This document shows, piece after piece, positions 1-5,711 of a stretch of DNA of 11,065 bases; the first letter of the stretch is position 1, and every line of letters begins with the position of its first letter. This DNA is from Gammaproteobacteria bacterium (GTDB lineage Bacteria; Pseudomonadota; Gammaproteobacteria; GCA-001735895). The stretch spans positions 1-11,065 of the forward strand of contig JAOUJX010000103.1 in assembly GCA_029882955.1 (NCBI GenBank), given 5' to 3'. A program made the translations under genes and the position numbers. The notes under the pieces were generated by a model that searched no databases, had not been told where the DNA came from, and was given only the letters and a program-made list of their open reading frames with translations.

Positions 1-141
1 CACCACGTCCTGCACAGACTCATCGCGCCTGGCGTTTTCGATCAAAGCGGCATGTCCGGCGTCCGGCACATAACCGATTAAGCGGATATCACTCTTTTTG
101 AGTACGTCGTATATGCCCTGTTGCCAATTGTTGTTACTCAT
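1..141 (-). CDS. Thiamine-diphosphate-dependent decarboxylase, N-terminal part (sulfopyruvate/phosphonopyruvate decarboxylase alpha-like), runs off window
   Basis: The first 47 codons are visible and the gene continues past the left edge. The translation begins MSNNNWQQGIYDVLKKSDIR and continues with a GYVPDAGHAALIE segment, which is the pattern I know from the start of the pyrimidine-binding domain of sulfopyruvate decarboxylase alpha subunits (ComD) and related phosphonopyruvate decarboxylase-like enzymes. These TPP enzymes decarboxylate 2-oxo acids in the cytoplasm. The start at 141 is supported by an AGGG sequence 8 nt upstream on the minus strand. The catalytic glutamate region (usually TTEEEG) should follow directly and is not in view, so substrate cannot be assigned. 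No clear sigma-70 promoter is visible between 142 and 280. The family call rests on a short stretch and is moderately secure; the exact reaction is not. Confidence 0.6.
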   Translation of the reverse strand, partial: MSNNNWQQGIYDVLKKSDIRLIGYVPDAGHAALIENARRDESVQDVV

Positions 142-280
142 CTACTTAACCCTGATAGTTTAAATCTAATGCGGTCATGTTCGAGTTTAGCAAATGCAAC
201 TGCGCTTTGCTCCGACTGAAAGCGGGGTGTACTGGTGAGGTGTTTAAATTCGCCAAGCCAAAAGGGAAAAAGGCAAAAAA

Positions 281-324
281 GGGGTCTGTGGTTATTGGTG
301 AGCATTTCAATCGATACTGACCCC
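281..324. mobile_element. 44-bp mini-element with GGGGTC/GACCCC ends (RAYT/REP-family remnant)
   Basis: The segment starts GGGGTCTGT and ends with GACCCC; the two ends are inverted copies over 9 bp with one mismatch (GGGGTC-T/A-GT). It is preceded by six A residues. The sequence AAAAAAGGGGTCTGTGGT (275-292) matches 3665-3682 at 17 of 18 positions; that second site is the left end of the RAYT-derived element in front of mscS. The two loci therefore very likely share the same element family. The element lies at the point where the nhaA remnant loses resemblance to NhaA. It holds no coding sequence. That it is a solo end or excision remnant is inference. Confidence 0.5.
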
Positions 325-522
325 ATTGGTCTGCAAATCTTCGGCGTTACCCCAGTTGAGACCGGCAAGGTGAGCAGGTCGCCGTACCAGGCGGCTAATG
401 GAGAATTTTTAAGTACCATAGCTAACACAGCCGCAACGAATAAAATCAGTCCTGCAGTTGACTCAAGTTTGAAAAATTCTCAAAAACTGGCGAAAGGCGT
501 ATTGTTTTGAGTAGGGTATCAT
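325..522 (-). pseudogene. nhaA: nhaA remnant: N-terminal fragment of Na+/H+ antiporter, frameshifted and truncated
   Basis: Reading the minus strand from ATG at 522 gives MIPYSKQYAFRQFLR. After a shift of frame near position 478 it continues with FFKLESTAGLILFVAAVLAM (to about 418), followed by a stretch containing NSPLAAWYGDLLTLPVS (to about 358). This matches the beginning of NhaA, a roughly 390-residue inner-membrane antiporter that expels Na+ in exchange for protons: short cytoplasmic start, first membrane helix with the (K/R)LE..(A/G)G entry, then the ANSPLA.WY loop. A restored AGA-GAA-TTT would rejoin the frames, so a GA dinucleotide appears to have been lost. Downstream of about 358 there is no NhaA similarity (the WINDGLMA block is missing), and the mini-element at 281-324 follows. 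The remnant begins 13 bp after the zntB-like stop codon and may once have been co-transcribed with it. It is not functional. Confidence 0.72.
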
Positions 523-535
523 TTCTGCGGCCACT

Positions 536-1537
536 TCATAACCACTTCTTCCACCAGATATAGCCGACCAGCAATGCCCCGAGAAACGCCATTCCTGCTG
601 ACAAGATGCTGAACGCGTCAGGATTTTCCAGTCCGGGCATCCCGGCGACATTCATGCCGAAAACACCGGTCAGGAATGACAGTGGCAGAAAAATGGTTGC
701 CACGATCGATAACAGATAAGTGCGGGAATTTTGCTGCTCCGCAATCCTGTTCTGTAGCTCTCCATGCAGTACCAGGGCGCGTTCGCGAGCGAGATCGAGG
801 TCTTCTACATAATGGATAATGCGGTCGTTTTGGTAGCGGATAGTGTGGCAGTCATCTTCAGTTAAATACTTCGCGCTTCGATAAAGCTCGGCAAGTGCTT
901 CGCGTTGCGGTGCGAGGTACCGTCGGATAATGGCAGTCTGTTTGCGGATAGTCGATAATTTTTGTTGAATATGTCGCACGCTTTCCCATTTCTCATCCAG
1001 CCCTGTCTCGACACCAGTCAATTCATCGTCGATCGAATCAACCACATCGTTGATTCGATTAGCCAGTTTTTCTACCAGCAAAGCCACAAACTGACCCGGT
1101 GAGCGTGGACCCTTACCTTCCTCAATGAGCTCGCGAAGATCTTCTATCGATAACAATTTCCGCTCTCTTTTACGTGCCGAAATAATGATACTGTCATTAA
1201 ACCAGAGACGAATTGAAACCATGTCTTCAGGATCGGCCCCGGGGTTAGTGTTGACCCCGCGCAAATTTATCAGCACACCGTCCTCGAGCAATTGCATGCG
1301 CGGCCGGGTTTCATTTGCGCTCAAGGCTTCGATCATCTTTGGGTTGAGATTCATACCTCTCATATACTTAATCGATTCAGAATCGTCGCTACGTAGATGC
1401 AACCAGTTAAAACCATTCTCACTGGACTGTGTCGCAGGATAGCCATCCTGCTGCTTGCCACCACCTGCGCCATCGAGCCGGTAACTCCAGATGACTGCCC
1501 GGTTTGTTGAGATAGCAGGATCAAGCGTTTGGGTCAT
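536..1537 (-). CDS. zntB: CorA-family divalent cation transporter, ZntB-like
   Basis: This 333-residue inner-membrane protein belongs to the CorA/ZntB family, pentameric channels or transporters for Mg2+, Zn2+ or other divalent cations. It has a large cytoplasmic domain rich in charged helices (about residues 1-275, with a long helix around the RHIQQKLSTIRKQTAIIRRY region). Two C-terminal membrane helices follow, with the family signature GMN at about residues 294-296 in FGMNVAGMPG, and the protein ends in basic WWKKWL. The extended MPG after GMN resembles ZntB more than Mg2+-specific CorA, so zinc/proton transport is the better guess; the substrate cannot be settled from sequence. An in-frame ATG at 1573 would add 12 residues, but AGGAG at 1545-1549 lies 7 nt before the ATG at 1537, which I chose. 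The start overlaps the end of the upstream MFS gene by 17 bp, indicating translational coupling. Confidence 0.85.
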   Translation of the reverse strand: MTQTLDPAISTNRAVIWSYRLDGAGGGKQQDGYPATQSSENGFNWLHLRSDDSESIKYMRGMNLNPKMIEALSANETRPRMQLLEDGVLINLRGVNTNPGADPEDMVSIRLWFNDSIIISARKRERKLLSIEDLRELIEEGKGPRSPGQFVALLVEKLANRINDVVDSIDDELTGVETGLDEKWESVRHIQQKLSTIRKQTAIIRRYLAPQREALAELYRSAKYLTEDDCHTIRYQNDRIIHYVEDLDLARERALVLHGELQNRIAEQQNSRTYLLSIVATIFLPLSFLTGVFGMNVAGMPGLENPDAFSILSAGMAFLGALLVGYIWWKKWL

Positions 1538-2792
1538 TGTCATTCTCCTGAGTTTGTTGATGTGTTTCCTCATGGGTCATAGAATCAACACCGGATACCG
1601 TCATTCCCACGCGCATCGCATCAGCAAAGGATATATGTTCTTCGACTGGTCTCACATCCCGTCGACTCAGGCGGTAAATAACAAAGCCAATCATGAGTAA
1701 ATGCACTAGCGCTGTAAATGCGAATAATCCACCTGCACCAATGAGCCGCATGAAAATTGAAGCGACTATTGGCCCGATCACTGCACCCAGTGCGTAAACC
1801 AGTAACAGTCCACAAGCAACCTCAACATAACGTGACTCTTCGGCAAAATCATTGGTATGTGCAACGCACAAAGAGTAGAGGGGAAACGCGGACAGACCAT
1901 AAGCAAATGCAGCTGGCAATAGCATGGATTCCATTGGAGGTTGCAGCAGGGCCAGGAAAATACCGCTAAGCAAGGAGCCCACACAGACCAGTAATATCAC
2001 TCGGCGTCTATCCATACGATCGGACATTCGACCAAATGGCCATTGCCCAATAGCACCAGCTATTACAGCAACGCTCATGAAAATCGCTACCCTGGAAACC
2101 TCGGTCGAATCACCACTGGCAAACACCGGTGCAAGCGCCCAGAAAGCGCCATTAGCTAAACCGACTGTCAGGCAGCCCGCCACGCCTACCGGCGAAGTCT
2201 GGAAGAGCAGACGAAAGTTAATTTTTACCGACTGGATCGGAGCCGGTTCCTCAGATTTAGACAATGCCACCGGTACAGCGGCTAGCGATACCAGGATAGA
2301 TGCAAACGAAAACAGTAAGAAATCAGAGGGTTCGTCCAGTGTGAGCATCATCTGGCCAATAGTAACTACAGTCAGATTAATAATTGTGTATATAGAAAAT
2401 ATCGTCCCTCTGTTTTCATTACTGGCTTTCTCATTCAACCAGCTCTCGATCACCATGTACAACACCGCAAAACAGATGCCTGTAGCCACGCGTAATACCC
2501 ACCAGATGACCGGATTCAGTACAAAGGCATGCACCAGCACGGCACAGGAAGCAATGGTCGCCATTGCCGTAAAAGTACGGATATGACCAACTCTACGGAC
2601 AATGTAAGGACCATAAACGCAACCCACGGCAAAACCCAGGAAATAGGCCGAACCCATAATACCAATATCAAGTGCCGAGAAAGATTCAATACTGGCGCGA
2701 ACTGGCAGCAAAGTATTTTGCAAGCCATTGCCCATTAGCAACAGGGATACGCTTAATAGCAATGCAAAAATAGGGGTAATAATTGCAATCAT
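1521..2792 (-). CDS. MFS transporter, YcaD-like
   Basis: The 423-residue protein has about 12 hydrophobic helices in two halves, as in the major facilitator superfamily of secondary transporters in the inner membrane. Family marks are a degenerate motif A after helix 2 (GPYIVRRVGHIRTF), a better copy in the central loop region (GRMSDRMDRRRV), and ESWLNEKASNENRG after helix 4, reminiscent of the E. coli YcaD group of unknown substrate. The last 45 or so residues (after IYRLSRRDVR) are a hydrophilic cytoplasmic tail rich in H, E, Q, N and D. The start lies 6 nt after the mscS stop codon with only a weak GAAG-type ribosome site, so it is probably translated by coupling. It is the middle gene of the mscS-MFS-zntB operon. 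I cannot name the substrate. Confidence 0.85.
   Translation of the reverse strand: MIAIITPIFALLLSVSLLLMGNGLQNTLLPVRASIESFSALDIGIMGSAYFLGFAVGCVYGPYIVRRVGHIRTFTAMATIASCAVLVHAFVLNPVIWWVLRVATGICFAVLYMVIESWLNEKASNENRGTIFSIYTIINLTVVTIGQMMLTLDEPSDFLLFSFASILVSLAAVPVALSKSEEPAPIQSVKINFRLLFQTSPVGVAGCLTVGLANGAFWALAPVFASGDSTEVSRVAIFMSVAVIAGAIGQWPFGRMSDRMDRRRVILLVCVGSLLSGIFLALLQPPMESMLLPAAFAYGLSAFPLYSLCVAHTNDFAEESRYVEVACGLLLVYALGAVIGPIVASIFMRLIGAGGLFAFTALVHLLMIGFVIYRLSRRDVRPVEEHISFADAMRVGMTVSGVDSMTHEETHQQTQENDNDPNA
1545..1549 (-). promoter_or_regulatory. Ribosome binding site deciding the zntB-like start
   Basis: AGGAG on the minus strand is 7 nt before ATG 1537 but only 1 nt before the in-frame ATG at 1543, and it lies downstream of the most distal ATG at 1573. 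It therefore supports the shortest of the three possible starts. Confidence 0.7.
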
Positions 2793-2798
2793 GAGATT

Positions 2799-3641
2799 CT
2801 ACTTCGGGTTTAACAGCGTAATATTGCCATCGAGATGCACATCCTGTTGAGGGAAGGCAATTTCGATTTCACCTGCTTCGAACAGTTCAACAATACGAAA
2901 CCGGATATCGCTGCGGATAACGCGTAAATTACGTTCCGCAGTGGCGTTGACCCAGAAGTACACATCAAATATCAACGCGCTATCGCCGAAGTCTTCAAAA
3001 ACCACGTTTGGCACGGGTTCCTTGAGAACCGCTTCCTGTTCTACTGTGGCTTGCATAATCAGGTCTGCAACCCGTTTTACCGGCGAACCGTAGGCAACGC
3101 CAACTCTGACTACAGTACGAGTCAGGTAGTCAATCAACGTCCAGTTTACAACGGTATTTTCCAGCAAAGTACTGTTTGGAATCAACATATGCACTCCATC
3201 GGGCCGACGAATTCGTGTGGAACGAGTATCAATTGATTCCACGGTACCAGTCGATTCTCCTACTTCCAGATAATCGCCTATTCGTATAGGACGTTCCCAC
3301 ATCAGGATCCAGCCACTGATGAAATTATTAATAATATTTTGTGCTCCAAAACCCACGCCGATGGCGATCGCACCGGAGACAAAAGCAAAGGCAGTCAGCG
3401 GCACATTGAGCAGATCCAACGCTGTAATAGCTAAAACAACCAACCCGACAATATAGAATATGCGCCGCACCAGATGAATAATGTCTGGCTGCATATCGAG
3501 GGCCACCAGACGGTTAGTTATGACTCTTGCCAACCAGTGAATTGCCAGATAGCCGACAATCAGAACGGTAGGGATTATCACCAATTGTCCCAGCGTAAAA
3601 TCCTGGCCGTAAATGGTAAACATCACTTCATCTAAAGACAT
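2799..3641 (-). CDS. mscS: Small-conductance mechanosensitive channel, MscS family
   Basis: This 280-residue channel protein is of usual MscS length (E. coli MscS is 286). It opens under membrane tension to release solutes during hypo-osmotic shock. Three membrane helices are visible at about residues 18-38, 58-76 and 83-104. The third is the Gly/Ala-rich pore helix, ending in the family block GVGFGAQNIINNFISG (95-110) and WERPIRIGD (115-123). The beta domain (EVGESTGTVESID, then IPNS) and the cytoplasmic vestibule domain follow. A GGAGAG ribosome site (3647-3652) precedes the ATG by 5 nt. It is the first gene of an operon with the MFS and ZntB-like transporters. A RAYT-derived element begins only 29 bp upstream of the start codon, so its natural promoter has been displaced or replaced. 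Assignment as an MscS-type channel is secure; ion selectivity is not visible. Confidence 0.93.
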   Translation of the reverse strand: MSLDEVMFTIYGQDFTLGQLVIIPTVLIVGYLAIHWLARVITNRLVALDMQPDIIHLVRRIFYIVGLVVLAITALDLLNVPLTAFAFVSGAIAIGVGFGAQNIINNFISGWILMWERPIRIGDYLEVGESTGTVESIDTRSTRIRRPDGVHMLIPNSTLLENTVVNWTLIDYLTRTVVRVGVAYGSPVKRVADLIMQATVEQEAVLKEPVPNVVFEDFGDSALIFDVYFWVNATAERNLRVIRSDIRFRIVELFEAGEIEIAFPQQDVHLDGNITLLNPK

Positions 3642-3670
3642 CTATACTCTCCATCAATAACCGTAAAAAA

Positions 3671-3692
3671 GGGGTCGGTGGTACATGAGAAT
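3671..3692 (+). repeat. Left terminal inverted repeat of the RAYT-derived element
   Basis: The sequence starts GGGGTCGGTGGTACATGAG. It is the reverse complement of 3830-3851 except for one base (T versus A at the ninth position). It lies 29 bp upstream of the mscS start codon and is related to the end of the mini-element at 281. Confidence 0.85.
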
Positions 3693-3699
3693 AATTCCC

Positions 3700-3762
3700 A
3701 TTACCCCGTTAAACAACATGACTGAGTATGCCCGGCAGATACATCCTTGGTTTTCTTGGCAT
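3700..3762 (-). pseudogene. RAYT transposase remnant (N-terminal codons only)
   Basis: From ATG at 3762 the minus strand reads MPRKPRMYLPGILSHVV, then a TAA stop (3709-3711), then in frame RGN (3700-3708). RAYT proteins of the Y1/IS200-like superfamily begin with MPRKPR..LPG.P.HV.QRGNN, so the stop replaces the glutamine codon (CAA to TAA) and similarity ends at the RGN(N) position. The ribosome site AAGGAG is 6 nt upstream of the ATG and is intact. Only about 20 codons remain, so the protein is dead. The 17-residue reading frame could act as an upstream open reading frame in an mscS transcript that starts inside the element; that role is inference. Confidence 0.72.
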
Positions 3763-3798
3763 TGGGAACTCCTTTCCCTGCTGTATATAGTTTTCCTG

Positions 3799-3827
3799 AG
3801 TATATATGACACCCTCATAGTTGAGAA
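3799..3827 (-). promoter_or_regulatory. Candidate sigma-70 promoter inside the RAYT-derived element, pointing at mscS
   Basis: On the minus strand TTCTCA (3822-3827) and TATACT (3799-3804) are separated by 17 bp; each box matches 4 or 5 of the 6 consensus positions. It lies about 30 bp upstream of the RAYT ATG and would have been the transposase promoter. With the rest of the transposase deleted, transcription from it would run directly into mscS, MFS and zntB with a leader of about 150 nt. This is a consensus match only. Confidence 0.4.
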
Positions 3828-3829
3828 GA

Positions 3830-3851
3830 ATTCTCATGTACCTCCGACCCC
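3830..3851 (-). repeat. Right terminal inverted repeat of the RAYT-derived element
   Basis: On the minus strand it starts GGGGTCGGAGGTACATGAG, pairing with the left repeat at 21 of 22 positions. Beyond the repeat the flanks no longer pair, which fixes the element's inner and outer boundaries on this side. Confidence 0.85.
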
Positions 3852-3861
3852 TACCGTCGTT

Positions 3862-3942
3862 GGCCTTACACTTGACAACAGCTAGAGCACTTCTGAGGGC
3901 AGGTGATTGAATTGTAAGGCCCTAGCCAGGCTACTAGCTGTT
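3862..3942. repeat. Two interleaved 9-bp perfect inverted repeats (A-B-A'-B' order)
   Basis: GGCCTTACA (3862-3870) is the reverse complement of TGTAAGGCC (3913-3921), and AACAGCTAG (3877-3885) is the reverse complement of CTAGCTGTT (3934-3942). Because the arms alternate, the stems cannot nest; as RNA they would form a pseudoknot-like topology, and as DNA they could be sites for a recombinase or regulator. The region lies outside the RAYT element and between two minus-strand units. No reading frame or known RNA family is recognised here. Confidence 0.4.
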
Positions 3943-3976
3943 AATGGGAAAGCTAATGCCTACCCCCTCATCCTGA

Positions 3977-3999
3977 CCTTCTCCCCGACTGGGAGAAGG
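3977..3999. repeat. REP-like palindromic hairpin
   Basis: CCTTCTCCC (3977-3985) and GGGAGAAGG (3991-3999) form a perfect 9-bp stem around a 5-base loop CGACT, preceded by CCCTCATCCTGA. This is the common CCCTCA-CC-TGACC(T)TCTCCC-GGGAGA type of extragenic palindrome dispersed in many proteobacterial genomes. There is no U-tract, so it is not a good terminator. It sits between the tRNA terminator and the mscS upstream region. Confidence 0.65.
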
Positions 4000-4072
4000 G
4001 AACAATGCGCTGTTTTAGGCTTAAGTTAAACGCCATTCGGGTAGCGTCCATTATCCCCACACTATTCCACGC

Positions 4073-4099
4073 AAAAAAAAGCCCCTTCAACAGGGGCTT
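4073..4099 (-). terminator. Rho-independent terminator behind tRNA-Thr
   Basis: On the minus strand AAGCCCC (4093-4099) pairs with GGGGCTT (4079-4085) across a 7-base loop. The T residues at 4073-4080 (eight A on the plus strand) overlap the stem base. It begins 5 bp after the CCA end of the tRNA gene, so it ends the tRNA transcript and any read-through from the birA operon. A tight terminator here means no further tRNA is expected in this unit. Confidence 0.88.
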
Positions 4100-4104
4100 A
4101 GATA

Positions 4105-4180
<76 letters not shown>

Positions 4181-4248
4181 GTAATTTTTTCTGATGCAGC
4201 CTTTGGCAAACTGCTGTCGGGACTATGCTGCCCCTGTAAGAGGCGCGA

Positions 4249-4277
4249 ATTTTATTGGTTTTGCCGGACGTTAGCAA
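4249..4277 (-). promoter_or_regulatory. Strong sigma-70 promoter for tRNA-Thr with GC-rich discriminator
   Basis: On the minus strand TTGCTA (4272-4277), a 17-bp spacer and TAAAAT (4249-4254) are followed by TCGCGCC (4242-4248). A GC-rich discriminator directly after the -10 box is typical of stable-RNA promoters under stringent (ppGpp) control. The predicted start is about 60 nt upstream of the tRNA 5' end, leaving a leader to be removed by RNase processing. The -35 box starts just 14 bp after the SPOR gene's stop codon, with no terminator between, so read-through from the birA operon is also possible. Confidence 0.65.
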
Positions 4278-4291
4278 GAGTTTTAGAGGCC

Positions 4292-4972
4292 TTAACTGCA
4301 TTGTCTTGAAATCTGGCTAATACCTTTATCGATATCAATATCATCTAGCAGCGAGAGAAGCTCACGATCATTCGATTGCTGATAATAAAGCCAGTAAATC
4401 GTGCGTTCACGATACCTGGCTATCGATTTTACCGGGAACTTCAACTTTTTTAATCTACCGATTAAACCATCAGCATTTTTCTTCAGACCGAATACACCGA
4501 TTGAGAGTACGTTCTCTTCTTCCCCCACCTTGACGATAATATAGTCACGAATACCTTTGGCGGCGAGTGAAGTGGCTGTTTTCAGAGCCGCTTTTCGATT
4601 TTTATGCCCATTGATGTAGACCATAATTCCCATATAGTCTTTTTCCAGACTCGACTTCAACCGGGTTTCTATCTGATTGCTGGAATAGCGCCCGCTGATT
4701 TCGAGCGCTCGGGTTTTGTCCTTGAAAGGGCCGATTGTGTAACACAGTAGCTGATTGGTTGCTTCTTCGGCTACCAGTACATTGTCATTTTTCTTGGTAA
4801 TCGCTTCCTTTTCAGTAATCACTTCCGATTCCTGCGGACCGTCCAGCAGTCTTAATTTTTCGGCTACCGCAATTTTCGGCTTTTCTTCAAATAGCTGATC
4901 GTAAGGCATTAACCACTGGGTGATACCGAAGGCTATATTGACGATCAATAGCAGGCTAAAAAATATTTTCAT
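4292..4972 (-). CDS. SPOR-domain membrane protein
   Basis: The 226-residue protein has one N-terminal membrane helix (about residues 3-20, after MK), then an acidic, lysine-rich periplasmic linker, then SPOR-type repeats. A CYTIGPF block starts at 77, and a fuller SPOR-like unit spans about 113-187, from GIMVYINGHKNRKAA through LSIGVFGLKKNADGL to LKFPVKSI. SPOR domains bind denuded peptidoglycan glycan strands at division sites, so a role at the septum or wall is likely, but this particular family is uncharacterised to my knowledge. The gene overlaps the end of coaX by 17 bp, with a GGAAC ribosome-site-like sequence inside coaX. A SPOR protein directly behind coaX is a recurrent arrangement in gammaproteobacteria such as Pseudomonas. 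Confidence 0.75.
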   Translation of the reverse strand: MKIFFSLLLIVNIAFGITQWLMPYDQLFEEKPKIAVAEKLRLLDGPQESEVITEKEAITKKNDNVLVAEEATNQLLCYTIGPFKDKTRALEISGRYSSNQIETRLKSSLEKDYMGIMVYINGHKNRKAALKTATSLAAKGIRDYIIVKVGEEENVLSIGVFGLKKNADGLIGRLKKLKFPVKSIARYRERTIYWLYYQQSNDRELLSLLDDIDIDKGISQISRQCS

Positions 4973-5711
4973 TGCCGAGTTCCAGTTGCCGACGCATTCC
5001 CCTGAAAACCAGGTCGGGAATAATTTGGTAATCGTGATCCGGGTGCTTGATCACTCGACCGGCATCTCCGCCGGAGACGACTAAGACTGCGTTGCTCGAG
5101 AGCAGGCCGAACCATCGTTCGATTAGTCTATCCAGGTAGTTGCTGTCACCGGAATCATAGTTTATATGAATACAGCTTTCGGTAGAACAGCCGGGCAATT
5201 CGTTTTCGGAAATTTCTGCATGGTTGAAATCAGCTACCGACAATATTTCCCTGAAGCGAGTTATCGATGTATTAAACCCGGGCAGAATTGCACCGCCTAG
5301 ATGTTGACCATCCTTTCGCAACAGATCGACGGTAATAGCGCTCCCGGCATCGACAATAATCGCGTCCTGATTCGTGACACTGGCGCCACCCAACAATGCC
5401 AGCCAGCGATCAACACCGAGCCTTTGCGCTTCAGGATAAGCGCTAACCACGCCATTGCCGCGTTTAGGGGAGGCCAGTTTATGACGATTCAGTGACATTA
5501 CTTTATCATCCAGACATCGATGAAACTTGTTTTCAGCGAGCGATCCGGGAACACAGGCGTAATAGCACTCACTCGCTACTACATGGGCTAAATAGGCACT
5601 AAAAATATTATCCCATCCACTGCTTATGTTGATAGCGGCAGACGATTGCAGACTACCCGACTGCCACCATTGCGCCTTGAGCGAGGTATTACCAATATCC
5701 ACCAACAACAT
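4956..5711 (-). CDS. coaX: Type III pantothenate kinase
   Basis: CoaX phosphorylates pantothenate with ATP, the first step of coenzyme A synthesis in the cytoplasm, and is not inhibited by CoA in the way CoaA is. The 251-residue protein has the ASKHA-fold signatures in order: phosphate-1 loop DIGNTS (5-10), AYPEAQRLGVDRW (91-103) with the pantothenate-binding region, phosphate-2 loop DAGSAITVD (121-129) including the catalytic aspartate, and GGAILPG (139-145). The length is normal. Its start codon overlaps the birA stop by one base (TAATG), so the two are translationally coupled. The pairing of biotin ligase with pantothenate kinase is conserved in gammaproteobacteria, with coaX here in the position held by coaA in E. 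coli. Confidence 0.95.
   Translation of the reverse strand: MLLVDIGNTSLKAQWWQSGSLQSSAAINISSGWDNIFSAYLAHVVASECYYACVPGSLAENKFHRCLDDKVMSLNRHKLASPKRGNGVVSAYPEAQRLGVDRWLALLGGASVTNQDAIIVDAGSAITVDLLRKDGQHLGGAILPGFNTSITRFREILSVADFNHAEISENELPGCSTESCIHINYDSGDSNYLDRLIERWFGLLSSNAVLVVSGGDAGRVIKHPDHDYQIIPDLVFRGMRRQLELGNENIF

Larger units (their letters stand above)
3671..3851 (-). mobile_element. 181-bp non-autonomous element derived from a REP-associated tyrosine transposase (RAYT) unit
   Basis: The segment is bounded by 22-bp inverted repeats (3671-3692 and 3830-3851) that differ at one position. On the minus strand it holds, in order, a promoter-like site (3799-3827), a Shine-Dalgarno sequence AAGGAG (3769-3774), and an ATG at 3762 opening a reading frame typical of the RAYT N-terminus. 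The rest of the transposase, normally well over 100 residues including the HUH motif and catalytic tyrosine, is gone. The frame runs almost at once into the inverted repeat beside mscS. This is the structure of an internally deleted (MITE-like) copy that could only be moved by a transposase supplied elsewhere. There is no target duplication, as expected for Y1-type enzymes. The left end is preceded by six A residues, as at the related site 275-280. Confidence 0.75.

Noticed and set aside
138..428. Minus-strand 96-codon open frame between the TPP enzyme and zntB
   Set aside because: Its first part is the frame-shifted nhaA remnant; the rest runs through the mini-element into non-coding sequence and ends just inside the start of the neighbouring gene. 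It has no ribosome site and is not a gene of its own.
235..510. Plus-strand 91-codon open frame
   Set aside because: It is antisense to the nhaA remnant and crosses the mini-element; it resembles nothing I recognise.
1538..1573. Longer zntB start at ATG 1573
   Set aside because: The ribosome site AGGAG (1545-1549) lies downstream of it and is properly spaced only for ATG 1537.
1924..2586. Long plus-strand open frame (220 codons) opposite the MFS gene
   Set aside because: The minus-strand MFS protein explains the coding signal; the antisense translation lacks domain features.
3685..3885. Plus-strand 66-codon open frame spanning the RAYT element
   Set aside because: It starts in one inverted repeat and passes through the other. 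The informative coding direction is the minus strand, which reads as a RAYT start.
3977..3999. Hairpin considered as a terminator
   Set aside because: The stem is strong but no T-tract follows on either strand; it fits a dispersed REP sequence better.
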